From Verrucomicrobiota bacterium (lineage in GTDB: Bacteria > Verrucomicrobiota > Verrucomicrobiia > Methylacidiphilales > Verrucolacustridaceae), in assembly GCA_016876055.1 (NCBI GenBank), contig VHDM01000004.1, positions 1 through 27,102 of the forward strand: a DNA stretch of 27,102 bases, in the 5' to 3' direction. The notes under the pieces are model-generated. The model searched no databases, was not told the DNA's origin, and saw only the letters and a program-made list of their open reading frames with translations. Position 1 is the first letter of the stretch, and the number at the start of each line of letters is the position of its first letter. A program made the position numbers and the translations under genes. Of this stretch, positions 7,755 through 16,182 are shown piece after piece.

Positions 7755-8881
7755 GCGTCCCGGAGCCGGGCCAAACCGTCGAGCAGGCGGCGGATGTCCG
7801 GCGCGGAGTGCCGGGCAGAGAGGCTGATCCGCAGACGGGCGGTGCTTGCCGGTACGGTGGGCGGGCGGATGGCGGCCACCTCGATGCCAGTGGCCCGGAG
7901 GAAATCCCGGGAACGAACCGTCCGGTCATTGGAGGGGCAGCGGTGCGTCTGGATCGGCCCGGGTTTTGGTTCCGGGGATTCCGCCGAAAACAATTGAATG
8001 TTTTCCTGCAATTTTCGGCGGAGGCTGGCTCCTTCCGCCGAGCGGATGATCTGCAACGCCTGGCCGGCGGCGGCCATGGCAGCCGGGGCTGGGGCGGTAC
8101 CAAAGAGGAAGGTGCGTGCCTCGTTCAGGAAATGGTCAATGACCGGAGCGCGGGCGGCCACGAATCCGCCGGCCGACCCGAGCGACTTACCCAACGTTCC
8201 CATCTGCACATCGACCTCCGCTACGCACCCTTGCTCCGCCGCCCAGCCAGCGCCTTCGGGTCCAGTCACCCCGCCCGCATGGGCTTCGTCGAGCAGCAGC
8301 CAAGCACCGAAGTGGTTTTTACAAGTCACCAGGCTGCGGAGATCAAGGAAATCCCCGTCCATGGAATGGAGGGATTCGGCAACGACCAGCATCTTTCCCT
8401 CCGGATTCAGCCGACGGCAAGAGGTCAGCATCTCCATAAGGCTGGCGGCGTCGTTTCGGGCAAAAAGGCGGAGACGAGCACCGGAGAGCCGAGCCCCGTC
8501 AAAGAGGCAGGCGTGGGCGTTCCGCTCCAACAGGACGGTGTCTTTGACCCCGACCAGAGAGGGAATCACGCCAAGGGGGGTTTGATAGCCTGAAGCAAAG
8601 ACCAGAGCGGCCTCCGTCCCTTTCCACTCCGCCAAGCCCTTTTCCAGGCGGGTGTGCTCCGGGCAGGGGCCGGCCAGATGCCGGGCGGCGCGGGCGCCAG
8701 TTCCCGATTCCCGAATGGCACGGACGGCGGCTTCGGCCACCCGGGGTTCGCGGGCGAGGCCCAAGTAATCATTATCGGCAAAAGAGAGCGGGGCGGCTTC
8801 CGTGGGCAGGGACCGCTGGGAACCACGGGCGGACCGGGACACTTTTCTTTCTTCCAACAGGGCGGTCAGGGAAGCAGCCAT
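7751..8881 (-). CDS. bioF: 8-amino-7-oxononanoate synthase
   Basis: BioF condenses pimeloyl-ACP or pimeloyl-CoA with L-alanine, the first step of biotin ring assembly. The 376 residues follow the alpha-oxoamine synthase pattern: SFADNDYLGLA near the N-terminus, SGTGARAARHLAGPCPEHTR, the LLLDEAHAGGVTGPEGAG cofactor region, and the PLP-binding Lys232 in GTLGKSLGSAGGF. In place of the usual FSTALPP it has FGTAPAPAAM, a mild divergence. ATG start 45 bases after the amidohydrolase stop; bioA follows with a four-base overlap. The related enzymes KBL and SPT are less likely given the bioA and bioD neighbours. Confidence 0.94.
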   Translation of the reverse strand: MAASLTALLEERKVSRSARGSQRSLPTEAAPLSFADNDYLGLAREPRVAEAAVRAIRESGTGARAARHLAGPCPEHTRLEKGLAEWKGTEAALVFASGYQTPLGVIPSLVGVKDTVLLERNAHACLFDGARLSGARLRLFARNDAASLMEMLTSCRRLNPEGKMLVVAESLHSMDGDFLDLRSLVTCKNHFGAWLLLDEAHAGGVTGPEGAGWAAEQGCVAEVDVQMGTLGKSLGSAGGFVAARAPVIDHFLNEARTFLFGTAPAPAAMAAAGQALQIIRSAEGASLRRKLQENIQLFSAESPEPKPGPIQTHRCPSNDRTVRSRDFLRATGIEVAAIRPPTVPASTARLRISLSARHSAPDIRRLLDGLARLRDA

Positions 8882-8926
8882 CGTCCCTATCGTGCCGAGG
8901 CGGCAAAAGAGGGACGAGAGGAAATG

Positions 8927-10138
8927 CTAGGTACGTTCAAGATGATGGAGGCGGCCGGCGACGCTGATGATTTCGGCGGGTTCAGTGGAGGTGAGAATGG
9001 CGGGGATGGGATGGGGCGGGGGGGACGAAGCCGGGGCGGAGGGCAGACGCCAGGCGATCCAATCAGCCTCGGCTCCAGGGGTGAGGGTGCCGAGGCGATC
9101 GGCTTGGCCGAGCGCCGAGGCGGGGAGGGTGGTGAGCATGGACCAGATCTCCGACCACGAAATTTGGGGATGGGCTTGTTGAAAGGCCCGAGCTTCGACC
9201 CGCAAATCCAAGGACGGGTTGGCACCGCTGGCGGGGCTGTCGGTGCCGAGGATGACAGGCAGTTTTTGCTGGCGGAACTTTTGCAGAGCGAAGGATTCCC
9301 GACCAAACCACGCGTGGGTGGTGGGGCAGTGAACCACGAAACAACCCCGGGTTTGAAGGTTTTGCAGGTCGGCCAGCTTGAGATGATTGGCGTGGGCCAG
9401 CAGCGAACCCATGGGCAAAGCTCCAGAACGCTCGGAAAGGGATCCAGGAATCCATCCATCGGGCAGGAGCGGTCGTAAGGATCCACCTCCTGTTTGAAAA
9501 AGTTCCACTTCCTCGGCCGACTCGGCCCAGTGGGTCGTAAAGGGCATGCGCAGGGTCTGGGCGAGGCCAGCACAGGCACGGTAGAGATCCGTCGAGGCGC
9601 TGTAGGGCGCGTGGGGGGAGATGGCGGCGTGCCAGTCACAGCCGGGATGGCGGGAGAGCCACGCGGCCAAACGATCCATTTGGACGGCCGGTTGTGGATC
9701 CCCATGGAGATCCATGAATTCCAGCGCCCACCAAATCCTGGGCAGAGTGCCCGCGAGTCCGGCCAACGAGCGGGGATCGGAAAGGATCGTAAGAATGGTG
9801 GTGGTGCCGGACTCAGATGCGGAGCGGGAAGCTTCCAGGATCGAGGCGGTGCGCGCGGTGGCATGCAGGCCGGGAAGCAAAAGAAGGATCTGCCGAAGCC
9901 ATTCAGAAAAAGGAAGACGTGGCGCAACTTTTCCGTGGAGGGGGGAGAGTTCCAGGTGGGCGTGCAGGTTGAGAAAGCCGGGAGCCAGGGTCAGACCGGG
10001 CAGTTCGAGAACTTCTTCTCCCGGCAACGCTTGGAGATCCGATCCGACTTCCTGGATGGTGCGGCCGGAAACCCGGAGTCGGCCGGGGTGAAGGATGCGG
10101 TCCGGTGTGGAGACCAGCGCATCGGCGAGGATCAGCAT
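8927..10138 (-). CDS. Metal-dependent amidohydrolase, aminodeoxyfutalosine / methylthioadenosine deaminase-like
   Basis: A 403-residue amidohydrolase-superfamily enzyme. Metal ligands are visible as His59 and His61 in NLHAHLELS, a later His in THWAES and an Asp in LGTDSPAS; HAPYS and AHANHL are further family motifs. HLELS followed by FSEWLRQI resembles aminodeoxyfutalosine deaminase (MqnX), which deaminates 6-amino-6-deoxyfutalosine in the futalosine menaquinone route, within the wider MtaD/SsnA/TrzN group. No other menaquinone genes are present, so methylthioadenosine/SAH deaminase or a related reaction remains possible. It starts four bases after the deformylase stop, so it is probably translated from the same message. 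Confidence 0.85.
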   Translation of the reverse strand: MLILADALVSTPDRILHPGRLRVSGRTIQEVGSDLQALPGEEVLELPGLTLAPGFLNLHAHLELSPLHGKVAPRLPFSEWLRQILLLLPGLHATARTASILEASRSASESGTTTILTILSDPRSLAGLAGTLPRIWWALEFMDLHGDPQPAVQMDRLAAWLSRHPGCDWHAAISPHAPYSASTDLYRACAGLAQTLRMPFTTHWAESAEEVELFQTGGGSLRPLLPDGWIPGSLSERSGALPMGSLLAHANHLKLADLQNLQTRGCFVVHCPTTHAWFGRESFALQKFRQQKLPVILGTDSPASGANPSLDLRVEARAFQQAHPQISWSEIWSMLTTLPASALGQADRLGTLTPGAEADWIAWRLPSAPASSPPPHPIPAILTSTEPAEIISVAGRLHHLERT

Positions 10139-10142
10139 GGGT

Positions 10143-10724
10143 TCAGCGGGCTTCGGTGCCCGCCTTGGCCTTGGCGAGGAGTTCGTCGAGGGCCGGCTTC
10201 AGGGGGCGACGGACCTCGGGTTCCATCCGGTCGATGAACAGCACGCCCATGAGATGATCAACCTCGTGCTGAATGGCGCGAGCCAGCAGGCCGCCCGCGG
10301 CGAGGCGCATTTTTTTTCCTTCCAGGTCGAGGTAGTCCATCTGGATGCGGAGGCTGCGGCGGACATCCCCGAGGAGGCCCGGAAAGCTAAGGCAGCCCTC
10401 GCTGGAGTCCTCGCGTTTGCGGGTGAGGGTGAGGACGGGATTGCAAAAAAAGAGGGGCATATGCTTTTTCCAGTCCACCGGCTGGCCTCCGATTTCCAAG
10501 CTGGAGGGGCGTTTTTCCACCTTGCGAAGATCGATGACGGCGATCTGGAGGGAGATGCCGACCTGCGGGGCGGCCAAGCCGACGCCCTCCGCCTCGTTCA
10601 TGGTGGCTTCGAGAGCTGCCGCCAGTTCGCAGAGTTTGGGGTCGGGCGGGCGGACGGCGGTGGCCGGCTGGCGAAGGACAGGGTCGCCGTAGAGGCGGAT
10701 GGGGAGAACGGGGGTTTTTTTCAG
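10143..10724 (-). CDS. def: Peptide deformylase, probable CTG start
   Basis: Peptide deformylase removes the formyl group from nascent proteins. The three signature motifs are intact: EGVGLAAPQVG (motif I), EGCLS (109-113, with the metal-binding Cys111) and QHEVDH (His153, Glu154, His157). The only conventional start, ATG 10601, leaves five residues before motif I. Yet the same frame upstream encodes LPIRLYGDPVLRQPAT and LCELAAALEATM, the conserved first strand and helix. That frame runs back to a TGA near 10790 without any ATG, GTG or TTG. The sole near-cognate start in the right place is CTG 10724, overlapping the exbD stop as CTGA, the same junction style as other pairs here. This gives 193 residues, normal for the family. 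An indel in the seven-A run just after the CTG is an alternative explanation. Confidence 0.9.
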   Translation of the reverse strand: MKKTPVLPIRLYGDPVLRQPATAVRPPDPKLCELAAALEATMNEAEGVGLAAPQVGISLQIAVIDLRKVEKRPSSLEIGGQPVDWKKHMPLFFCNPVLTLTRKREDSSEGCLSFPGLLGDVRRSLRIQMDYLDLEGKKMRLAAGGLLARAIQHEVDHLMGVLFIDRMEPEVRRPLKPALDELLAKAKAGTEAR

Positions 10725-11200
10725 GGGCCGGGAGGCGTGCTGCCGATCTTGGAGGTGCGGACGGAAATGGGCACGCCGGCGTCCTCACACGCATCGAAGA
10801 ATTTAAAAAAGACGGAGATGGGGGTGGTTTCGTCAAAGTTGAGAATCACGTTCTTGATCCCGCGGTCCTTGAGGGCTTTGGCCAGGTCGGCCCGGAAGGT
10901 GTCGGACTTGGGATCCAGGTTGAGGGGCTGATCGCCCAGATAAATGGGGAACTTGTCGGTATCAAAGATTTTGGCGTACTCCTCCGCCTTGGAGGATTTC
11001 ATGGTGAGTTCGGGCGGGGCCTTGGCGTCCTCCACCGTTTCGTTGCCCTTTTCAGACTTCGGGGGGGTGACATCGACGTTGGCGACCTTCTTTTTAAAGG
11101 AGGTGGTGACGATGAAGAAGATGAGCAACATGCAAAGGATATCGATCAACGGAATGACGTTGATCTCCACGCGGCGGCGGCGGGTGGGATGGAACTTCAT
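10721..11200 (-). CDS. exbD: ExbD/TolR-type biopolymer transport protein
   Basis: A 159-residue inner-membrane protein with one N-terminal membrane helix (about 14-35) and a periplasmic domain. Asp20 in IPLIDILCMLLIFFIVT is the proton-carrying residue of ExbD/TolR. The basic start MKFHPTRRRRVEINVI is typical. It should combine with the ExbB-like protein encoded 22 bases upstream to form the proton-driven stator that works TonB. I start it at ATG 11200 because the reading frame further upstream is only the shadow of exbB. Its stop overlaps the proposed deformylase CTG start. The TonB neighbour favours ExbD over TolR; no Pal or TolB is present. Confidence 0.9.
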   Translation of the reverse strand: MKFHPTRRRRVEINVIPLIDILCMLLIFFIVTTSFKKKVANVDVTPPKSEKGNETVEDAKAPPELTMKSSKAEEYAKIFDTDKFPIYLGDQPLNLDPKSDTFRADLAKALKDRGIKNVILNFDETTPISVFFKFFDACEDAGVPISVRTSKIGSTPPGP

Positions 11201-11222
11201 CGCGGGCGAACCCGGACGGGCG

Positions 11223-11867
11223 TCAGGCGGGCACTTCCTCCGTGTAGAGCTTCTTGAGCAGGAGCATGGAAAGGTCCTCCAATTCCACGGCAATGGTATC
11301 AACTTTTTTGCTGAAGAAGGTGAAGGGAAAAAGCATGACGATGGCGGTGCCGATGCCAAGCACGGTGGTGTGGAGCGCCTCGGCGATACCCGCGGAGATT
11401 TTTTCCGGATCGGAATTGGCCGAACCGACGGCCGCAAAAATGGTGATGAGGCCGGAGACGGTGCCGACCAGGCCGAGCAGCGGGGAGGCGCCGACAAAGA
11501 TTTCCAAATAGACGAGGCCGCGCTCCAACCGGGTGACTTCCGTGCGGGCCGCGGTCTCCAGAACTTCGACATTCTCGGAGCGGGGGAGGGAAGCGTGTTC
11601 CAGGCAGCTGTTGACAAGCCGGGCGAGAGCGGAATCGTTGCGAACGCAGAGGCGGGTGAGGGTCTCGGTGTTGCCGCCGGGACGGAGGGCGCGGATGGCA
11701 TCCACAATGTCTTTGGGAGTCACCCGTTCGCGGCGAAGGCGGAGAAAGATGGTGGTGGCGAGAAAGGAGCCGGAGATGAGGGCGGCAAAGAGCGGAAAGA
11801 GGATGAGGAGGATGATGAGGGGATTGATCTTGAGGCCGAAAAAGTGACTGATGATGGGGATATCCAT
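11223..11867 (-). CDS. exbB: ExbB/TolQ/MotA-family proton channel protein
   Basis: A 214-residue inner-membrane protein with three predicted helices, at about 13-40, 120-147 and 168-190. The GASPLLGLVGTVSGLITIFAA stretch and the ALHTTVLGIGTAI stretch are the conserved channel motifs of the MotA/TolQ/ExbB family. A basic cytoplasmic loop after helix 1 (RLRRERVTPKDIVDAIRAL) fits the topology. It lies between tonB (51 bases upstream) and exbD (22 bases downstream), so it most likely supplies proton-motive energy to TonB. MotA or TolQ is unlikely because flagellar and Tol-Pal genes are absent here. Confidence 0.92.
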   Translation of the reverse strand: MDIPIISHFFGLKINPLIILLILFPLFAALISGSFLATTIFLRLRRERVTPKDIVDAIRALRPGGNTETLTRLCVRNDSALARLVNSCLEHASLPRSENVEVLETAARTEVTRLERGLVYLEIFVGASPLLGLVGTVSGLITIFAAVGSANSDPEKISAGIAEALHTTVLGIGTAIVMLFPFTFFSKKVDTIAVELEDLSMLLLKKLYTEEVPA

Positions 11868-11918
11868 AAGTTAAAAACTAGGGATGTTTGGCGGATTGGC
11901 GAGCCTGCATGGGGAGAG

Positions 11919-12980
11919 TTAGTAAATGCGAAATGCTAACTGCCAAGGGAAGCCGTTGGGTTTGTCTTTTTTGAGGTCCTCAGGAAATGGTCCGATCAGT
12001 TTGCTGGACTGCTGAATGGAGTCGGCACTGACGACGGAGAGCATGGAGTTCGGGTTGCCTTGGACCACATCCAGATCCGAGATGGATCCGTCCGGATTCA
12101 CATGGAAACGGATCACGACCCGGTCGACGCCGATTTGGGCCATGGTCTGTTGAATGCGCAGGTTCCAACGGGAGCCGATGGCCAGGTAGAGCTTGTGCTG
12201 GTAACGACCGAGGGCGGTGGCCATGGAGGCGAAGGAGGCGTCCTGGCCCAACTGGGCGCCGCCTGAGACTGCGGAGCGATCGCGGAAAATATCGGGAGGC
12301 GGAGCCATGGCAGAGGAGGATTCGGAAGCATCGGCGGCGGCTTGGGCGGCGGAAGGGGTAGGGGGGGTGGTGTCTTGGGACTGATCGGGCGTGGCGTCGG
12401 GCGGGGTCTCCGTGGAGGTTTTTTGGATGGGAGTTCCGGGGCCGGGAATGACTTTGGTTTGGTCTTGGGGTTTGGGCAGGGCCGGGGAAGGGGCAGGTTT
12501 CGGTTTCGGCGGGGGAGCGACGGGGCTGAGGCGGGCAGGAGAGGCGGCCGCGGGGGGGGGCGCGGCTTGGTTCGGGGAAAATTGACTGTTCCGCATCGTC
12601 AACGAGTCGTCCTTTTTTCCTTCCTGCCCGCCCAAGGTGGGGTCCGTGCCGGTGATTACCTTGCTGGCGGCGGCGGTGTTGCGGTCACTTTCCAGGGCAG
12701 TCCGAGGATCAACGTTTTTTGATTCCTGGAGCCCCGAGGCATCGACAAAGCGGCTGTCCGGCGGAGCCGCGACCTGAGGAGGGGGAGGAGGAAGGCGTTT
12801 GAGGGAGGTGATTTGGCGAACCGGGGGGATGTCCTCGGTTTTGCGAAGGCGGGTGATGGCCTCGGAAGAAAACCAGAAAAAGGAGACGAGGAGGAAGTAA
12901 AGAAAAGTAAAGGCAGCGGCGATCAGCATATCGCGCCGCTCGCGGGCCTCTTCGCCGGCGTAGGGCAGGACCATGGTCAT
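11919..12980 (-). CDS. TonB-like energy transducer, proline-rich
   Basis: A 353-residue protein anchored by one N-terminal helix (about 18-37, MLIAAAFTFLYFLLVSFFWF). A long low-complexity periplasmic linker, rich in Pro, Ala, Ser, Thr and Gln (about 60-235), leads to a C-terminal TonB/TolA-type domain. That domain has YLAIGSRWNLRI, then VVIRFHVNPDGSISDLDVVQ and a final Pro-rich strand. It would carry energy from ExbB-ExbD to an outer-membrane partner. The N-terminal cytoplasmic part (MTMVLPYAGEEARERRD) has several charged residues. No TonB-dependent receptor is in the window; the nearest envelope partner is the RND pump encoded 19 bases upstream. TolA is the main alternative, but the lengthy Pro-rich linker suits TonB better. 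Confidence 0.82.
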   Translation of the reverse strand: MTMVLPYAGEEARERRDMLIAAAFTFLYFLLVSFFWFSSEAITRLRKTEDIPPVRQITSLKRLPPPPPQVAAPPDSRFVDASGLQESKNVDPRTALESDRNTAAASKVITGTDPTLGGQEGKKDDSLTMRNSQFSPNQAAPPPAAASPARLSPVAPPPKPKPAPSPALPKPQDQTKVIPGPGTPIQKTSTETPPDATPDQSQDTTPPTPSAAQAAADASESSSAMAPPPDIFRDRSAVSGGAQLGQDASFASMATALGRYQHKLYLAIGSRWNLRIQQTMAQIGVDRVVIRFHVNPDGSISDLDVVQGNPNSMLSVVSADSIQQSSKLIGPFPEDLKKDKPNGFPWQLAFRIY

Positions 12981-12999
12981 AGAAAAAACCTAGTGGTCT

Positions 13000-15900
13000 T
13001 CAGGAGGGCGACAAGACCGGGGCGGGGGCAGGTTTTCGGCCTAACAGGCGGTCGAGGGTGACGTAAAAAACCGGAACCAGATAGAGGGTGAGGAAGGTGG
13101 AGGAGAGCATTCCGCCGACCACGGCCACGCCGAGAGGACGGCGGCTTTCCGCGCCGGCGCCAAGGCCGAGGGCGATGGGCAGAATCCCGATGGTGGTGGA
13201 AAGGGCGGTCATCAGGATCGGGCGAAGGCGGAGGGCGCCGGCCTGACGCATGGCTTCCTCGGCGGAAAAGCCTTCGGCCTTTTTCTGGTTGGCGAACTCG
13301 ACCAGGAGAATGGAGTTTTTGGTAACGAGACCGACCAGAAGGACGAGCCCGATGAGGCTGTAGAGATTCAGGTTCATCGAGGGAATTTCCGGCATCAGAC
13401 CGAAAAGGAAAGCGAGGGGGCCGGGCAAAGCTCCCGGTGGGGCGTATTGGGGGATGACGGCCATCAGGTTGATGAAGCCGAGGACGTAGAGCAGGAGAAG
13501 GGCACCGACCACCCCGAGGGGAACCGCCACCATAATGGTGAGGGGGTGGGACAGGCTCTCGAACTGAGCCGCGAGGGCCATGTAGACGATGAGGAGAGCC
13601 AGCACGACGATTTGCCAGGCCTCGCCGCGGCCGGCGCGGAGCTCCCGGGCCTCGCCGTCAAATTCCAGGGTGACGCCCGGAGGAAGGAGGCGGCGGCCGA
13701 TCTCCTCGGTTTTTTCGATGGCCTGCCCGAGGGTGACACCTTGGGGCTGGCCGCTGACGGTGATACTGCGCTGCCGCATGAAGTGGGAGATGGAGCTCAC
13801 CGAACCCCGTTCGCTGGATTTGACGAGGTCGCGGATGGGGACGAGTTCGCCTCCGCGGGTGCGGACAAAGAGGACATTGAGCTCGTCGGGCACGAGGCGG
13901 TCGCCGCGGCGAAGCTGGGCGATGACGTCGTACTGTTTGCCCTCAAAGTTGAACTGCGAGATGTCGAGGCCCCCGAGCAGGATTTGGAGGGCCTCGGAAA
14001 TGTCGCGGACGGAAATGCCGAGGTTGGCCGCGCGGGCGCGGTCGATGTCCAAATTGAGCTGGGGCTTTTCGAAGTTGAGGTTGATGCGCGGTTGGCTGAG
14101 GAAGCCGGCCTGGTCAATCTCGTCCCGCAGGGCCCGGCCGGTTTTTTCGAGCACGGCGAGGTCGGCCCCCTGAAGCACGACTTGAAAGGTCTCGCCAAAG
14201 CCGCGGCCGACGGCCTTGGGAAGAAACGGGATGACCACGGCACCCCGGATCTCGGTGATCATGCGGGTGAACATGGAACCGCGCGCCCCGGGCCGGGCCA
14301 ACTGCTGGGCGGTGCGGTCACGGTCGGATTTCAGGCGAATGAACATGATGCCCTGGTTGGCCTGACCGGGAGCGCCGCGGGCCAGGGCGACGGCGGAGAA
14401 AAAGACGCGGGTTTCCGGATATTCCGAGACGATCTTTTCGGCCTGCCGGACGTATTGGTCAGTGGCCTCGCTGGTGGATCCCTCCGGGGTGATGATGACG
14501 GCCACGATGAGGCCTTTGTCCTCCTCGGGAAGGAATTCCTGGGGGATGAGGCGATAAAGAAGAACGGTGAGGGCGAGGATGCCGGCGCCAAGACCGAGAC
14601 AGAGTCCGCGCCGCCGGAGGGCGGCATCGAGGCTGCGGGCGTAGAAACGGTAGAGTTTTTCCAGTCCCAGCTCGAACCAGCGGATGAAGCCGGGCAACGG
14701 GGAGGTGGTGGGTCGGAGAAAGTGGGCGCCGAGGGCGGGGCTGAGGGTGAGGGCGACGAAGGCGGAAATGGCGACGGCCCCGGCGAGGGTGATGGCGAAC
14801 TCCCGGAAGAGGATGCCGGTGGTGCCTGATTGGAACGCAATGGGAAGAAACACAACGATGAGGCTGGCGGTGATGGCGAGGATGGCTCCGGTGATCTCCT
14901 GCATGGCCTGACGGCTGGCTTGGACCGGCGACATGCCCTCCTCAAGATGCCGGACGATGTTTTCCAGCACGACGATGGCGTCGTCGACGACAATCCCGAT
15001 GGCCAAGACCAGCGCAAGCAGGGTGAGGATATTGACGCTGTAGCCGAGGATGTAGAGGAGAGCAAAGGTGCCGAGCAGGGAGATGGGGATGGCGGAGGCG
15101 GGAATGACGGTGGCCCGAACATTCCGCAGGAAGAGAAAGATGAGGAGGATCACGAGCACCGCCGAGATCCCGATGGTTTCCGCGACCTCACGGATCGCTG
15201 TCTCCACGTAAAGGGAAGAGTCATAAGGAAAGTTCAGGCTGACGTCCGAGGGGAGAAGGGGTCGAATCCGGTCGATCTCCCGGCGGACCTGGCGGGCCAC
15301 GTCAAGGGCGTTGGCGTCAGACTGTTTGACGACGCCAAGGCCAACGGCGGGCTTGCCGTTGAAGCGGGCAATGGTGTCCTCGACCTCGGGACCGATTTCG
15401 ACGGTGGCCACGTCCCGAAGCCGAACGGGGGATCCGTCGACCTCGCGGACGATGAGGTCGGAGTACTGCTCCGGTTGGTCCATCCGGCCGCGGGCGACGA
15501 TGCTGAGGGAACGGCGCTCCCCTTCGATCCGCCCGGAGGGAAGCTCGACGTTTTCCCTCTGCAAAAGGGCGCGGATATCGGCGGCGGTGATCTTGCGGGC
15601 GGCCATTTTGGCGGAGTCGAGCCAGATGCGCATGGAAGGGCGCTTTTGACCGCCAAAGTTGATGCCCCCGACGCCGGGCAAGACCTGCAGGCGGTCACGG
15701 ATCTGCCGTTCGGCGAGGTTGGAGAGTTCGAGGGTGGAGCGGCTTTCACTGAAGAGGGCGATCCACATGACCTCCTGGGCGTCGGCGTCCTGTTTGGCGA
15801 CGATGGGCTCCTTGAGGTCGTCAGGCAGATCATCCCGGACGCGGCTGATGCGGTCGCGGATATCCTGAGCGCCGATGTCGACGTTGTGATTCAGCTCGAA

Positions 15901-16182
15901 TTCGACAGTGATGATGCAGACCTGTTCGCGGGACTCGCTGCGGAGGATTTTGATGCCGGGGATGTTGTTGATTTCCTGCTCCAGGGGTTCGGTGACGTCA
16001 GCCTCGACAAGTTCGGCGTTGGCACCCGGGTAAACGGCGGTGACCGAGACGACGGGAGGATCAATATCGGGCAGTTCGCGGACGGGGAGGCGGGCCAGGG
16101 TGACGATGCCCACGAGGGCAATGGCGAGATTGAACATGAGGGCGGCGATGGGCCGCCGGATGCAGAAATCGGGAAGGTTCAC
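13000..16182 (-). CDS. RND efflux transporter, HAE1 (AcrB/MexB) family inner-membrane pump
   Basis: A 1060-residue proton antiporter with the full RND layout: 12 helices in two repeats, each with a large periplasmic domain. The N-terminal MNLPDFCIRRPIAALMFNLA, LPDIDPPVVSV and YPGANAELVE are classic. Asp400 and Asp401 in IGIVVDDAIVVLENI form the helix-4 proton relay, and TKNSILLVEFANQ carries the helix-10 lysine. It should export hydrophobic or amphiphilic compounds with the adaptor encoded just upstream. Translation starts at GTG 16182, overlapping the adaptor stop (GTGA). A TolC-like outer-membrane channel is not encoded here. The C-terminus ends soon after the last helix (LLGRKPAPAPVLSPS). 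The substrate is not evident from the sequence. Confidence 0.95.
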   Translation of the reverse strand: MNLPDFCIRRPIAALMFNLAIALVGIVTLARLPVRELPDIDPPVVSVTAVYPGANAELVEADVTEPLEQEINNIPGIKILRSESREQVCIITVEFELNHNVDIGAQDIRDRISRVRDDLPDDLKEPIVAKQDADAQEVMWIALFSESRSTLELSNLAERQIRDRLQVLPGVGGINFGGQKRPSMRIWLDSAKMAARKITAADIRALLQRENVELPSGRIEGERRSLSIVARGRMDQPEQYSDLIVREVDGSPVRLRDVATVEIGPEVEDTIARFNGKPAVGLGVVKQSDANALDVARQVRREIDRIRPLLPSDVSLNFPYDSSLYVETAIREVAETIGISAVLVILLIFLFLRNVRATVIPASAIPISLLGTFALLYILGYSVNILTLLALVLAIGIVVDDAIVVLENIVRHLEEGMSPVQASRQAMQEITGAILAITASLIVVFLPIAFQSGTTGILFREFAITLAGAVAISAFVALTLSPALGAHFLRPTTSPLPGFIRWFELGLEKLYRFYARSLDAALRRRGLCLGLGAGILALTVLLYRLIPQEFLPEEDKGLIVAVIITPEGSTSEATDQYVRQAEKIVSEYPETRVFFSAVALARGAPGQANQGIMFIRLKSDRDRTAQQLARPGARGSMFTRMITEIRGAVVIPFLPKAVGRGFGETFQVVLQGADLAVLEKTGRALRDEIDQAGFLSQPRINLNFEKPQLNLDIDRARAANLGISVRDISEALQILLGGLDISQFNFEGKQYDVIAQLRRGDRLVPDELNVLFVRTRGGELVPIRDLVKSSERGSVSSISHFMRQRSITVSGQPQGVTLGQAIEKTEEIGRRLLPPGVTLEFDGEARELRAGRGEAWQIVVLALLIVYMALAAQFESLSHPLTIMVAVPLGVVGALLLLYVLGFINLMAVIPQYAPPGALPGPLAFLFGLMPEIPSMNLNLYSLIGLVLLVGLVTKNSILLVEFANQKKAEGFSAEEAMRQAGALRLRPILMTALSTTIGILPIALGLGAGAESRRPLGVAVVGGMLSSTFLTLYLVPVFYVTLDRLLGRKPAPAPVLSPS

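Noticed and set aside
11201..11707. Long N-terminal extension of the exbD frame
   Set aside because: It is the shadow of exbB in another frame; the ExbD fold begins at the basic MKFHPTRRRR.
12281..12600. Low-complexity tract that could be a frameshifted or degenerate region
   Set aside because: It encodes the Pro/Ala/Ser/Thr linker of the TonB-like protein; the frame is intact from membrane helix to C-terminal domain.
13447..14829. Rightward open frame of 460 codons
   Set aside because: Lies wholly inside the RND pump gene on the other strand; the Gly/Asp/Glu-rich product is a shadow of high-GC coding sequence and matches nothing.
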